From an uncultured Roseobacter sp. (GTDB lineage: Bacteria > Pseudomonadota > Alphaproteobacteria > Rhodobacterales > Rhodobacteraceae), in the NCBI RefSeq assembly GCF_947491795.1, contig NZ_CANLKW010000002.1:422001-486000 (forward strand): a DNA stretch of 64,000 bases, written 5' to 3'. Each line of letters opens with the position of its first letter. Position 1 is the stretch's first letter. Made by a program: the position numbers and the translations under genes. Below the pieces are notes generated by a model. That model did not search any database and had not been told where the DNA came from. It saw only the letters and a program-made list of their open reading frames with translations. Positions 1-9,017 of this stretch are shown one piece after another.

Positions 1-1
1 A

Positions 2-823
2 TGAGCGTCCGGACTGTACGATTCGCCCGATGACGCCGGGGCAGCCAGCGGCGCGGCAGGGGTCATTTTCCCGCCCGTAGACATCAAAACTGTGCTGAAA
101 ATATCCAAGCTCTCCATCGGCTTGACGGAAATCGCGCAGCGAGGAACCCCCCGCATCAATCGCGTCCGCCAGCACCTGGCGAATGATCGGGACCAGCGAT
201 GCAACCCTGGGTTCAGAAATGCGGCCAGCTTTTCGTTTGGGATGAATTTTTGCCCGGAACAGGGCCTCGCAAACGTAAATATTACCCAGACCGCTGACGA
301 TTTTCTGGTCCAGCAGGGCGGATTTGACGGGCGTCATGCGCCCGCGAAAGGCGTCGATCAGATGTGATTCATGAAAATCGTTGCCCAGCGGCTCGGGCCC
401 GAGCACGGCAAGCAGCTTGTGCGATTCAGCGCCTGCGGTCTGCATCAGGTCCATCGCGCCAAAACGCCTGGGGTCGTTGAACGTAATGCGGGCGCCATTG
501 TCCATGTGCAGGACAACGTGATCGTGTTTTTCAGGGGCGGGGTGTTCATGCACAAACTGCCCCAGCGGATCACCCGAAATCAGCATCCGGCCCGACATGC
601 CCAGATGAATGAGCAGGGTCTCAGCGGTGTCGAGATCCGCCAGAATATACTTGGAGCGTCTGCGCAACCCAAGAACCTGCGCACCGGTCAGCCGCTCGGC
701 CATCCGTTCGGGAAACGGCCAGCGCAGATCGGGGCGGTTTACCTCTGCGCGGGTGATAACCGCGCCCTGCATGGCGGGGGTCAGGCCACGGCGGACAGTT
801 TCGACCTCGGGCAGTTCAGGCAT
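2..823 (-). CDS. mutM: Formamidopyrimidine-DNA glycosylase MutM (3' end outside window)
   Basis: Base-excision repair enzyme that removes oxidised purines such as 8-oxoguanine and nicks the backbone by beta/delta elimination. The protein begins MPELPEVE, so after Met removal the catalytic Pro and Glu are in place. The helix-two-turn-helix segment carries [17 protein letters not shown], and the first CxxxxC pair of the C-terminal zinc finger (CRAAGC) is visible. The reading frame runs off the left edge at GRIVQSGRS, so about ten residues, including the second cysteine pair, are missing from view. The start overlaps the stop of the upstream small membrane protein gene by 8 bases, which suggests co-transcription. 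Family assignment is secure. Confidence 0.95.
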   Translation of the reverse strand, partial: MPELPEVETVRRGLTPAMQGAVITRAEVNRPDLRWPFPERMAERLTGAQVLGLRRRSKYILADLDTAETLLIHLGMSGRMLISGDPLGQFVHEHPAPEKHDHVVLHMDNGARITFNDPRRFGAMDLMQTAGAESHKLLAVLGPEPLGNDFHESHLIDAFRGRMTPVKSALLDQKIVSGLGNIYVCEALFRAKIHPKRKAGRISEPRVASLVPIIRQVLADAIDAGGSSLRDFRQADGELGYFQHSFDVYGRENDPCRAAGCPGVIGRIVQSGRS

Positions 824-1244
824 CGTTCAGCTTTCCTTCGGCCAGGTCCCGCAGTTCCTGGTGGGCGTCATAGGCCCAGTAAAGTCTCATGCGGCGCAGA
901 CGACGAAACACCAGAATGGTCGCGCGTTCGTGCATGCTGCGCTCGGTTGCTGTCAAATCCGACCACTGGCAGACGCGGCCCCGCAGAAACACACCATCCT
1001 GCCGGATGCCCGTTTCATTCCATATCACGCGCCCGCGGAAAACCCGCAGTATCTGCCAGAGCGCTACAGCCGGAAGCCCGCCGAAAATGACAATGCCCAG
1101 GGCAGAAACCCGCAGGTCTTCATCCGCAAAGGAAAAAGCCGCCAGCGCCAGCACAATGAGGCAGGACGACAGGATAAGCCGCAGCCATTTCCCCCAGCCT
1201 GCCAGCCGGGTTTCGTTCCAGGTTTCTGTGTCTGACGCTGCCAT
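816..1244 (-). CDS. Small hypothetical membrane protein upstream of mutM
   Basis: About 142 residues with two hydrophobic segments near residues 20-37 and 47-66, followed by a soluble part of beta character ([15 protein letters not shown], then QWSDLTATE). That layout resembles small membrane-anchored PH-like proteins, but I do not recognise a named family. I chose the Met at 1244 because an AGAGG lies just upstream; a start nine codons earlier is also open. It ends inside the first codons of mutM, so the two are probably translationally coupled. Function unknown. Confidence 0.6.
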   Translation of the reverse strand: MAASDTETWNETRLAGWGKWLRLILSSCLIVLALAAFSFADEDLRVSALGIVIFGGLPAVALWQILRVFRGRVIWNETGIRQDGVFLRGRVCQWSDLTATERSMHERATILVFRRLRRMRLYWAYDAHQELRDLAEGKLNDA

Positions 1245-1339
1245 ATGCCTCTGTTTATGTGGTGTGACCAAAGGGCCGCATTGTGCCTGTCCTTTGGCGC
1301 TCTATAACAAAGGGCGAATTGCAGGGATCACAAGACCAG

Positions 1340-2092
1340 ATGGCTGACCAGAACGATAAAACCACACATTTCGGATTTGAAACTGTGTCAGAGGATGACA
1401 AAGCAGGTCTGGTTCAGGGCGTCTTTTCTTCTGTGGCCAGCAAATACGACATCATGAATGATGTGATGTCCGGCGGTGTCCACCGGATCTGGAAAGACGC
1501 CATGATGGACTGGCTGGCCCCGCGCGCCGGGCAGAAACTGCTCGATGTAGCAGGCGGCACAGGCGACATTTCCTTTCGGTTTCTCAAGCGGGCGGGCTAT
1601 GGCCATGCCACTGTTCTGGACCTGACAGAATCGATGCTGGTCGAAGGGCGCAAACGTGCCGAAGCCGAACAGATGGCGGATCAGCTGGACTGGATCACTG
1701 GTGATGCGATGGCGCTGCCGTTTGCTGACAATACCTTCGATGTGTACACCATCTCTTTTGGCATCCGGAATGTGACGCGGCCTCAGGAAGCCCTCAACGA
1801 AGCCTTCCGTGTGCTGAAACCCGGGGGGCGTTTGATGGTGCTGGAATTCAGCCAGCTGCCGAACCCGGCGATGCAGAAAGCCTATGACCTGTACAGCTTT
1901 AACGTCATTCCCCGCATGGGGCAGGTGATTGCCGGAGACCGTGATAGCTATCAGTATCTGGTGGAATCGATCCGCAATTTCCCGGATCAGGAAACGTTTC
2001 TGGGCATGGTACGGGATGCAGGTTTCGGGAATGCAAAGTACCGCAATCTGACGATGGGCGTTGCCTGTCTGCACTCTGGCTGGAAGCTCTGA
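1340..2092 (+). CDS. ubiE: Ubiquinone biosynthesis C-methyltransferase UbiE
   Basis: SAM-dependent C-methyltransferase of the ubiquinone (and, where present, menaquinone) pathway. The protein of 250 residues shows the SAM-binding loop [10 protein letters not shown], the family signature around [10 protein letters not shown] near the N-terminus, and the motif GIRNVT in the middle, all typical of UbiE/COQ5. I placed the start at MADQNDK, preceded by a GGGA-type ribosome site, rather than at the open Met 19 codons upstream, because homologues begin there. ubiB follows after only three bases, so the two genes form an operon for ubiquinone synthesis. The gene is divergent from the mutM pair. Confidence 0.96.
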   Translation: MADQNDKTTHFGFETVSEDDKAGLVQGVFSSVASKYDIMNDVMSGGVHRIWKDAMMDWLAPRAGQKLLDVAGGTGDISFRFLKRAGYGHATVLDLTESMLVEGRKRAEAEQMADQLDWITGDAMALPFADNTFDVYTISFGIRNVTRPQEALNEAFRVLKPGGRLMVLEFSQLPNPAMQKAYDLYSFNVIPRMGQVIAGDRDSYQYLVESIRNFPDQETFLGMVRDAGFGNAKYRNLTMGVACLHSGWKL

Positions 2093-2095
2093 GAC

Positions 2096-3643
2096 ATGCG
2101 GGGCCCGCATAATCTCTGGCGGCTGATCCGTACCGGTGCGACCTTTCAGCGGACGGGTGCGATGCGTGCCGTTCTGGATGCCTTTGACGCGCCGGCACCT
2201 GTGCGGATTGTTGCCCGCACTCTGGCGCTGCCCTTTACCTTTCTGGGGTACAAGGGCGATGTATCGATGCCGCCGGTGACCCGTGCTCTGACGGCGCTGG
2301 GCCCGGCCTACATCAAATTTGGTCAGATTCTATCGACCCGCCCGGACGTGGTTGGCGACGAAATGGCGCTGCAGCTGCGTGTGTTGCAGGACAAACTGCC
2401 GCCCTTTTCTGTCGGTGCGGCCAAGGCAGAGGTGGCGCGCGAACTGGGCATGCCGGTTGATCAGCTCTTTTCAGAGTTCAGCGAGCCGGTGGCCGCAGCC
2501 TCCATCGCACAGGTGCACAGGGCAACGCTTGCCTCTGACGGGACATCTGTTGCGGTCAAGGTGCTGCGCCCGGGAATCGAGCGGGCATTCCGCAAGGACA
2601 TCGACGCCTTTTACCTGGCGGCCTGGGTGGTTGATTTCTTCTCTCCCGGATCACGCCGTCTGCGCCCGATTGAAGTGATCGAGCACTTTGACGGCGTTGT
2701 GCAGGGAGAGCTGGACCTGCGGCTTGAATCCGCCTCTGCCGCCGAGTTTGCCGCCAACACTGCCGGTGATGAGGGTTTCCAGCTGCCGGGTGTGAAATGG
2801 GAGTATTCCGCGCGCCGTGTGATGACGATGGACTGGGCCGATGGTGCGCCGATGGGCGACAACGACGCGATTGATGCGGCCGGTCACGACCGCGTCGTGC
2901 TGGGCGACAGGGTACTGCAGTTGTTTCTCAACCATGCGCTGCGGGACGGTTATTTCCACGCGGACATGCATCAGGGCAATCTCAAGGTCGCGCCAAATGG
3001 AAACATTGTCGCCTATGATTTCGGGATCATGGGGCACATCGATGAATATACGCGCCGTGTCTATGCCGAGATTCTCTATGGTTTTATCCGGCGCGATTAC
3101 AAACGTGTAGCCGAGGTTCATTTTGAAGCGGGCTATGTGCCTGCTGACAAGGATGTTGATGAGTTTGCCCGCGCTCTGCGCGCTGTGGGCGAGCCGATTT
3201 TCGGCATGGATGCGACCAAAATCTCTATGGGTCGCCTGCTGAGCTATCTGTTTGAGGTGACCGAGCGCTTTGGGATGGAGACCCGCACAGAGCTGATCCT
3301 TTTGCAGCGTACGATGGTCGTTGTTGAGGGGGTTGCGCGGTCGCTGAACCCACAGATCAATATCTGGGAGGTCGCGCGCCCCATCGTTTCAGATTACATC
3401 GCCAAGGCGATCGGCCCCAAAGCCGCCCTGATGGATTTTGCCAAAACCGCACGTGTCATGGGGCGGTTTGGTCCGCGCCTGCCCGCGCTTGTCGAGAATG
3501 CCCTTATCCGCCAGGGCAACCCGGAGCCCCCGGCCAAAGACCGCAGCGTGCTGCGCTGGGTCGCCGGTGCCGTGGTTCTGGGCACCATGATCGGCATTTC
3601 CGGCGCCATGACACTGATTGTGGTCGATCTGGCCTTTTTCTAG
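2096..3643 (+). CDS. ubiB: Ubiquinone biosynthesis kinase-like protein UbiB
   Basis: Atypical protein-kinase-like ATPase of the ABC1/ADCK/UbiB family, needed for ubiquinone synthesis, probably by helping handle the lipid intermediates at the inner membrane. The family-specific KxGQ motif is present (IKFGQILSTRPD), followed by an alanine-rich loop (AAASIAQVH), the VAVKVL lysine, and a metal-binding YDFGIMG. Two hydrophobic segments at the C-terminus (about residues 470-515) fit the usual membrane anchor. At 515 residues it has normal length. It starts three bases after ubiE and is almost certainly co-transcribed with it. It converges on the thiolase gene with a 13-base gap. Confidence 0.95.
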   Translation: MRGPHNLWRLIRTGATFQRTGAMRAVLDAFDAPAPVRIVARTLALPFTFLGYKGDVSMPPVTRALTALGPAYIKFGQILSTRPDVVGDEMALQLRVLQDKLPPFSVGAAKAEVARELGMPVDQLFSEFSEPVAAASIAQVHRATLASDGTSVAVKVLRPGIERAFRKDIDAFYLAAWVVDFFSPGSRRLRPIEVIEHFDGVVQGELDLRLESASAAEFAANTAGDEGFQLPGVKWEYSARRVMTMDWADGAPMGDNDAIDAAGHDRVVLGDRVLQLFLNHALRDGYFHADMHQGNLKVAPNGNIVAYDFGIMGHIDEYTRRVYAEILYGFIRRDYKRVAEVHFEAGYVPADKDVDEFARALRAVGEPIFGMDATKISMGRLLSYLFEVTERFGMETRTELILLQRTMVVVEGVARSLNPQINIWEVARPIVSDYIAKAIGPKAALMDFAKTARVMGRFGPRLPALVENALIRQGNPEPPAKDRSVLRWVAGAVVLGTMIGISGAMTLIVVDLAFF

Positions 3644-3656
3644 GGGCAGATGCTGT

Positions 3657-4835
3657 TCAGAGCCGCTCGATGGCGATGGCAATACCCTGTCCGCCGCCGA
3701 TACACATGGTGATCAGCCCGCGTTTGCCACCTGTGCGCTCCAGCTCATAGAGCGCCTTGATCGTGATGATCGCACCGGTCGCGCCGACCGGGTGACCAAG
3801 CGCAATTGCACCGCCATTCGGGTTGACGCGCGCCCCGTCAAAGCCAAGCGCACCCGATACAGCCAATGCCTGGGCCGCAAAGGCTTCGTTGCTTTCAACC
3901 ACGTCGAAATCACCAGCGCTGAGCCCGGTTTTTTCCAGCAGCTTTTCCACTGCCGGGATCGGACCGATGCCCATAACCTCAGGGCGCACGCCCGCGTGGG
4001 CATAACCCAGAATACGCGCTTTCGGCTTCAGCCCGGCCTTTTCCGCCGCATCGGCTGTTGCCAGCACAAGCGCTGCGGCACCGTCGTTGATACCGCTGGC
4101 ATTCCCAGCTGTGACGGTCCCGTCCTTCTGGAACACCGCGCGCAGCCCGGCCAGGGCTTCCCGCGTGGTGGCCTTGGGGTGTTCGTCCGTGTCAAAGGCA
4201 ACCATGTCGCGTTTCACACGCACTTCAACCGGTGCGATCTGGCTCTTGAAATGGCCGGCACTGATGGCGCTGGCGGCGCGTTCCTGGCTTTGCAGGGCAA
4301 AGGCATCCTGATCCGCACGGCTGATGCCGTGTTCCGCCGCGACGTTTTCCGCCGTCACACCCATATGACCGGTGCCAAAGGGACAGTTCAGCGCGCCCAG
4401 CATCATGTCGAGACTTTTGACATCACCCATCTTCGCGCCCCAGCGTTGCTGCGGCATGATAAAGGGAGAGCGGGACATGTTCTCGGCACCACCGGCCAGA
4501 CCAAAGTCAGCATCCCCCAGCATCAGGGACTGTATGACCGACACAATGGCCTGGGCCCCGGAGCCACAGAGGCGGTTGACGTTCATGGCCGGTGTCGTGT
4601 CCGGCACGCCAGCCTGCATGGCCGCAACGCGGCTCAGGTACATGTCGCGCGGTTCGGTATTGATGACATGACCAAAGGCGACATGCCCGATCTGTGCGCC
4701 GTCGACTCCCGAGCGTTCCAGAGCAGCTTTCGCCACCACGGTGCCCAGATCAATCGGTGTGGTCCCCGCCAGAGATCCGCCAAAAGTGCCGATCGCCGTA
4801 CGCGCGCCGTCCAGAAGTACGATATCGTTGGTCAT
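3657..4835 (-). CDS. Acetyl-CoA C-acyltransferase (beta-ketothiolase)
   Basis: Thiolase that condenses or cleaves acyl-CoA and acetyl-CoA. With the start at the Met at 4835, which has a GGAG six bases upstream, the protein has 392 residues and the catalytic set falls at Cys90 (NRLCGSGAQ), His348 (GHPVGATG) and Cys378 (CIGGGQG). These are almost the positions known for the biosynthetic thiolase PhaA. The length and motifs place it in the PhaA/BktB-type group rather than FadA, but substrate chain length cannot be read from the sequence. It stands alone, convergent with ubiB and divergent from the XRE-cupin regulator gene. Confidence 0.92.
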   Translation of the reverse strand: MTNDIVLLDGARTAIGTFGGSLAGTTPIDLGTVVAKAALERSGVDGAQIGHVAFGHVINTEPRDMYLSRVAAMQAGVPDTTPAMNVNRLCGSGAQAIVSVIQSLMLGDADFGLAGGAENMSRSPFIMPQQRWGAKMGDVKSLDMMLGALNCPFGTGHMGVTAENVAAEHGISRADQDAFALQSQERAASAISAGHFKSQIAPVEVRVKRDMVAFDTDEHPKATTREALAGLRAVFQKDGTVTAGNASGINDGAAALVLATADAAEKAGLKPKARILGYAHAGVRPEVMGIGPIPAVEKLLEKTGLSAGDFDVVESNEAFAAQALAVSGALGFDGARVNPNGGAIALGHPVGATGAIITIKALYELERTGGKRGLITMCIGGGQGIAIAIERL

Positions 4836-4949
4836 CTGTCTCTCCATCCGCTTTTGCAGCGACTATGGGTCAAGCCGCTGGCAATGTCAGCCGCGACGTG
4901 CCGTCAGGCCTGCGTTGACAGGTTCCGCCATATCGGCGAAACCGCTCAT

Positions 4950-5516
4950 ATGACGGATTCTGCAGATGCCATACTCAATCACCTTCCCGCCCGCCTGAAA
5001 GAAGCCAGACGCAATCAGGGCCTTTCCCTCGATGCGGTTGCGAAACTGTCCGGCGTTTCGCGCTCGATGGTCAGCCAGATTGAACGCGGAGAGAGCAGCC
5101 CCACGATTGCCACGCTGTGGAACCTTACCCGCGCGTTGCAGGTGGATTTTGCGGGTCTGCTGGATGGTGCTGTGGCGAAACCTCAGATCGAAACGCTGCG
5201 CGCCAGCGAGGTACCAACCATTGATAACCTGGGGTCCGGCTGCCGCATTCGTATTCTGTCGCCGCCAGAAGAGGCCGGTAAACACGAGGTCTATGAGGTG
5301 TCTTTCGAACCAGGTGGTTTGCTGGACAGTCAGCCACACACACGCGGTGCGCGCGAGCATCTGACAGTGATTGAGGGGCAGCTGCAGGTCACCAGTGGCG
5401 AAAGTACCAGCACGCTCAGTGCCGGTGACACTGCCCGCTATGCCGCGGATGTGTCGCATCGCATTGCAGCCGAACATGGCGCGGCCCGCGCATTTCTGGT
5501 GGTTCAGGATGCGTGA
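4950..5516 (+). CDS. XRE-family transcriptional regulator with C-terminal cupin sensor domain
   Basis: Protein of 188 residues with an N-terminal helix-turn-helix (about residues 14-68, containing VAKLSGVSRSMVSQIERGES) and a C-terminal cupin barrel (about 105-185, with the region HTRGAREHLTVIEG). Proteins of this build, such as PuuR or SutR types, bind small ligands through the cupin and control nearby catabolic genes. The start at 4950 follows directly from the helix-turn-helix position; the frame is open far upstream but that part is antisense to the thiolase gene. It lies 95 bases upstream of kbl-tdh on the same strand, so it may control threonine degradation. That target is an inference. 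Confidence 0.88.
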   Translation: MTDSADAILNHLPARLKEARRNQGLSLDAVAKLSGVSRSMVSQIERGESSPTIATLWNLTRALQVDFAGLLDGAVAKPQIETLRASEVPTIDNLGSGCRIRILSPPEEAGKHEVYEVSFEPGGLLDSQPHTRGAREHLTVIEGQLQVTSGESTSTLSAGDTARYAADVSHRIAAEHGAARAFLVVQDA

Positions 5517-5611
5517 ATTTCCGGTAAACAGGAATTTTTCCGCTAAAGTGTAATTCTTCTATTTCGGAATACTGTCCGTCATGTTAGATGTCCCTGTGAA
5601 GGGAGTCTGTC
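5517..5611 (+). promoter_or_regulatory. Putative kbl-tdh promoter/operator region
   Basis: AT-richer 95-base gap between the XRE-cupin gene and kbl. It holds an inverted pair TTCCG (5538-5542) and CGGAA (5565-5569), and a strong AAGGGAG ribosome site before kbl. No clear -35/-10 pair can be picked by eye. The inverted pair is a candidate regulator site, but the spacing is long and this is only suggestive. Confidence 0.3.
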
Positions 5612-6799
5612 ATGACGCAACGCTATATCGACCACATCACTGAAACGCTCGGCCAGATCGAGGCCGACGGTATGATGAAACGCGAACGCATGATCACCTC
5701 TCCGCAGGGCGGGCAGATTGCCGTTGGCGATCGCGATGTCATCAACCTGTGCGCCAATAACTATCTTGGTCTCGCGGATCACCCCGATCTGATCGCTGCC
5801 GCCCGTGATGCGATGGAACCGCGCGGTTTCGGTATGGCCTCTGTCCGGTTTATCTGCGGCACGCAGGATATTCACCGCCAGCTTGAACAGCGGCTTGCAG
5901 GGTTCCTGGGCCAAGACGATTCGATCCTGTTTGCGGCCTGCTTCGACGCCAATGGCGGTCTGTTCGAGCCGCTGCTGGGGCCAGAGGATGCCGTGGTCTC
6001 GGATGCGCTGAACCATGCCTCCATCATCGATGGTATCAGGCTCTGCAAAGCGAAAAGATACCGTTATGCCAATGCGGATATGACCGACCTGGAGGGTCAG
6101 TTGCAGCTCGCGCGCGAGGAAGGTGCCCGGTTTATCCTGATCGCGACAGATGGCGTGTTCAGCATGGATGGCACGCTGGCGCCGCTGCAGGACATCCGGG
6201 CGCTGGCTGACAGATACGACGCGATGGTGATGGTCGATGACTGCCACGCGACAGGCTTCATCGGGCCGAAAGGGGCTGGCACCCCGGCGGCGGCAGGTAT
6301 TCGGGCCGATATCGTCACGGGCACTCTTGGCAAGGCCCTCGGCGGCGCCATCGGTGGCTACATCGCAGGCCCGCAACCGGTGATCGACCTGCTGAGGCAG
6401 CGCGCGCGGCCTTATCTGTTTTCCAACTCTTTGCCCCCATCAATTGTGTCGGCGGGTCTGAAAGCACTGGACCTGGTGGAAGCGGGCGACGACCTGCGGG
6501 CGCGTCTGGTTGAGAACACTGCATACTGGCGCGCCGGGCTGGAGCGTCTGGGGTTTGACCTGTTGCCCGGGTCGCACCCGATTGTGCCGGTGATGCTGGG
6601 TGAAGCGCAGTTGGCGCAGGATATGGCTGCACGGCTGTTCGAGGAAGGCGTGTTTGTATCGGGGTTCTTTTTCCCGGTCGTCCCGCGTGGTCAGGCACGC
6701 ATCCGCACACAGATGAATGCAGCCCTGAGCAGAGCGGAACTGGACCGGGCGCTGATTGCATTTGAGGTCGCGGGCAAAGCCTGTGGAGTGATAAAATGA
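5612..6799 (+). CDS. kbl: 2-amino-3-ketobutyrate CoA ligase (glycine C-acetyltransferase)
   Basis: PLP enzyme that cleaves 2-amino-3-ketobutyrate with CoA to glycine and acetyl-CoA, the second step of threonine breakdown through Tdh. It has 395 residues, the normal size. Characteristic stretches are [11 protein letters not shown] near residue 45, the DDCHATGF aspartate/histidine motif, and [11 protein letters not shown] with the PLP lysine at Lys241 (Lys244 in the E. coli enzyme). The start has an AAGGGAG site seven bases upstream. The gene overlaps tdh by four bases (ATGA), so the two enzymes are made from one transcript and are coupled in translation. Confidence 0.96.
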   Translation: MTQRYIDHITETLGQIEADGMMKRERMITSPQGGQIAVGDRDVINLCANNYLGLADHPDLIAAARDAMEPRGFGMASVRFICGTQDIHRQLEQRLAGFLGQDDSILFAACFDANGGLFEPLLGPEDAVVSDALNHASIIDGIRLCKAKRYRYANADMTDLEGQLQLAREEGARFILIATDGVFSMDGTLAPLQDIRALADRYDAMVMVDDCHATGFIGPKGAGTPAAAGIRADIVTGTLGKALGGAIGGYIAGPQPVIDLLRQRARPYLFSNSLPPSIVSAGLKALDLVEAGDDLRARLVENTAYWRAGLERLGFDLLPGSHPIVPVMLGEAQLAQDMAARLFEEGVFVSGFFFPVVPRGQARIRTQMNAALSRAELDRALIAFEVAGKACGVIK

Positions 6800-7836
6800 C
6801 CAATGAAATGAAAGCACTGAGCAAACTGCACGCCCGCGAAGGGCTGTGGATGACCCATGCGCCCGTGCCGGAACCCGGCCCTGATGATGTGCTGATACGG
6901 ATCAGAAAGACGGGCATCTGTGGCACCGATATTCACATCTGGAACTGGGATGACTGGGCCTCAGGAACAGTGCCCGTGCCGCTGATCACCGGCCATGAAT
7001 TTGCCGGCGAGATCGTCGAGCTGGGTCGGGATGTGACCGACCTTGCTATTGGGCAGCGGTGCTCGGGCGAGGGCCATCTGATCGGGAAAACCTCGCGCCA
7101 GAGCCGTGCAGGCAAGTTCCACCTCGATCCGGCGACGCGGGGCATCGGTGTGAACGAGCAGGGGGCATTTGCGGAATACCTGTGCCTGCCTGCGTTTAAC
7201 GTGGTGCCGTTGCCCGACGATATTTCTGACGATATCGGTGCAATCCTCGATCCGTTGGGAAATGCCGTGCACACAGCGCTGAGTTTCGATCTGATCGGAG
7301 AGGATGTGCTCGTTACAGGTGCCGGGCCCATCGGGATCATGGCGGCAGCAGTTGCGCGCCATGCCGGTGCGCGCAACGTGGTGATCACAGATATCAACGC
7401 AGATCGTCTGGCGCTGGCCGCTGAGGTCGCCGACGTGGTGCCCGTTAACGTGGCGGAACAGGATCTGGCGCAAACAGTCTCTGATCTGAGGATGACCCAG
7501 GGCTTTGACGTCGGTTTGGAGATGTCTGGCAACCAGCGCGCGCTGGACCAGATGGTCGGGGCCATGACGATGGGCGGGCGGATCGCCATGCTGGGTATTC
7601 CGCCTGGCAAAAGCCCGGTCGACTGGAGCGATATTGTCTTTAAGGCGATAACGATCAAAGGTGTCTACGGACGTGAAATCTTTGAGACCTGGTACAAGAT
7701 GATTGCGATGCTGCAAAACGGGCTGGACGTCAGCAGGGTAATCACCCACCGCTTTGCCGCCGATGATTTTGAGGCTGGATTTGCCACGATGCGATCCGGA
7801 CAATCTGGGAAAGTGGTGCTGGACTGGACCCGCTGA
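6796..7836 (+). CDS. tdh: L-threonine 3-dehydrogenase lacking the structural zinc cysteines
   Basis: Medium-chain dehydrogenase of 346 residues that oxidises threonine to 2-amino-3-ketobutyrate with NAD. The catalytic zinc ligands are present (Cys42 in GICGTD; His67 and Glu68 in GHEF), as is the nucleotide loop GAGPIGIMA. The lobe that in E. coli Tdh holds four structural zinc cysteines reads [19 protein letters not shown] here: the four Cys positions are Gly97, Ser100, Ser103 and Asp111. The rest of the lobe aligns without a gap, so this is substitution and not loss of the domain. Gene order and the ATGA overlap with kbl support the assignment. Confidence 0.93.
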   Translation: MTNEMKALSKLHAREGLWMTHAPVPEPGPDDVLIRIRKTGICGTDIHIWNWDDWASGTVPVPLITGHEFAGEIVELGRDVTDLAIGQRCSGEGHLIGKTSRQSRAGKFHLDPATRGIGVNEQGAFAEYLCLPAFNVVPLPDDISDDIGAILDPLGNAVHTALSFDLIGEDVLVTGAGPIGIMAAAVARHAGARNVVITDINADRLALAAEVADVVPVNVAEQDLAQTVSDLRMTQGFDVGLEMSGNQRALDQMVGAMTMGGRIAMLGIPPGKSPVDWSDIVFKAITIKGVYGREIFETWYKMIAMLQNGLDVSRVITHRFAADDFEAGFATMRSGQSGKVVLDWTR

Positions 7837-7883
7837 CCACATACGCCGAGGACAGTTTCTTCTCGCTGACGCAGACGGGTCAG

Positions 7884-8225
7884 GTGGGCCTGGCGTTGTT
7901 GTCTGCGTTGTTGTGTCTGTTCATGCTGTGGGCGACGCGCCGGGTGACGCGTGGACGGAAATGGTGGTTGCGGCTGGGTGCGGCGGTTGTTCTGTTTGTT
8001 TTGTTCGTCTGGTTATCGCCGCAGGTTTACTACACCTACTACGGTTTCCTGTTTGAGGATCTGCCGCGACAGCTCGTGATTGGTGATCCGCCGGGGCCCG
8101 GCAGGCTGGCACAACTGATGACATTCTCCTGGCGGGCAAACCTCAGTGCGCACAGCCAGGGGCTGCTGGGGTGGGCGATGATTCTCACCGCTTTATGGCG
8201 TCAGAAGCACCCGCCCGTCGTCTGA
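7884..8225 (+). CDS. Small hypothetical membrane protein downstream of tdh
   Basis: As written, 113 residues from a GTG codon, with hydrophobic segments near residues 2-16 and 28-45 and a weaker one at the C-terminus. I do not recognise a family. The GTG has no good ribosome site. The frame is open further upstream to a CTG at 7833 whose last two bases form the start of the tdh stop codon (CTGA overlap), giving the N-terminal extension [17 protein letters not shown]; that extension looks like real protein, so the true start may be this CTG. The 3' end overlaps the convergent phosphatase gene by 33 bases. Confidence 0.55.
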   Translation: MGLALLSALLCLFMLWATRRVTRGRKWWLRLGAAVVLFVLFVWLSPQVYYTYYGFLFEDLPRQLVIGDPPGPGRLAQLMTFSWRANLSAHSQGLLGWAMILTALWRQKHPPVV

Positions 8226-8921
8226 CAGCAGCCAGCAGTCGCGTCCCTCGAACACGGCGGCATGCAGCGGGCGGAAATAACCCGCACCCCCATCAAGGTT
8301 GATCCGATTGCCCGCGTGTTCGGGATGATCCAGCGCCGTATGTCCATGCACGATCAGCGGGCCAAATGACTTGCGGTGCTCCAGAAACGGCTGGCGGATC
8401 CACAGCAGATCATCCTCGACCTGACGCTCCAGCGGCACTTTCGGGCGGATGCCTGCATGCACAAACAGCAGATCACCCTGCGCATGTGTCAGCGGCAGGT
8501 TGTTCAGAAAATCCCGGTGCGCCTGGGGCACAGCCGCGATCGCTTCTTGCTGAATTTCGACCAGAGGGCCACCGTCTTCGGCCTGCACCCCGTATGAGGC
8601 AAGGGTTTTGTCACCCCCAAGACGCGGGTTCAACCAGAACAGATCGGGCCGGGTGGCCGGGTCATGTACGATGCGGAAATCCAGAAACCGTGTCAGATAC
8701 CGGTCATGGTTTCCTTTGATCATGCGCCAGGGCCGGCCCTGCGTCTGCGCGTCCAGCAGCAGTTGAACCACTGCTTTGCTGTCCGGCCCCCGATCCACAT
8801 AATCACCCACAAAAACAATCTCGGCGTCTTTGCCGCCGTCCGCCTCAATCAGCGCCAGAACGCGTTGCAGGTCTTCGAACTGACCGTGGATGTCACCGAT
8901 GGCATAGACAGGATTGGGCAT
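8193..8921 (-). CDS. PPP-family metallophosphoesterase (serine/threonine phosphatase-like)
   Basis: Calcineurin-like phosphoesterase of 242 residues. All five metal-binding blocks of the PPP family are seen in order: GDIHGQ, GDYVDRGPDS, GNHDRYL, VHAG and HGHT. Such proteins hydrolyse phosphoprotein or dinucleoside tetraphosphate substrates, and the sequence alone does not settle which. I chose the Met at 8921 because AAGGAG sits seven bases upstream and homologues begin just before the GDIHG block. The gene is a single unit between tdh and the serine operon. Confidence 0.9.
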   Translation of the reverse strand: MPNPVYAIGDIHGQFEDLQRVLALIEADGGKDAEIVFVGDYVDRGPDSKAVVQLLLDAQTQGRPWRMIKGNHDRYLTRFLDFRIVHDPATRPDLFWLNPRLGGDKTLASYGVQAEDGGPLVEIQQEAIAAVPQAHRDFLNNLPLTHAQGDLLFVHAGIRPKVPLERQVEDDLLWIRQPFLEHRKSFGPLIVHGHTALDHPEHAGNRINLDGGAGYFRPLHAAVFEGRDCWLLSDDGRVLLTP

Positions 8922-8958
8922 AATCTGGCTCCTTGTGGGCGTCATGCCGCATACGCGC

Positions 8959-8994
8959 AAAAATGAAAAGGCGCCCGCAGTGAAACGGACGCCT
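8959..8994 (-). terminator. Rho-independent terminator of serC-serA
   Basis: Read on the minus strand just past the serA stop: AGGCG and CCG pair with CGG and CGCCT around an eight-base loop with one internal mismatch, followed by TTTTCATTTTT. The position directly after serA supports use as the operon terminator. Confidence 0.75.
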
Positions 8995-9017
8995 CTGATC
9001 TGCAGATGGCTGCCCGG

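Noticed and set aside
3618..4949. Very long open frame on the plus strand opposite the thiolase gene
   Set aside because: The opposite strand encodes a complete thiolase with all catalytic residues; the open frame is a GC-rich shadow that only happens to be in frame with the true XRE-cupin gene starting at 4950.
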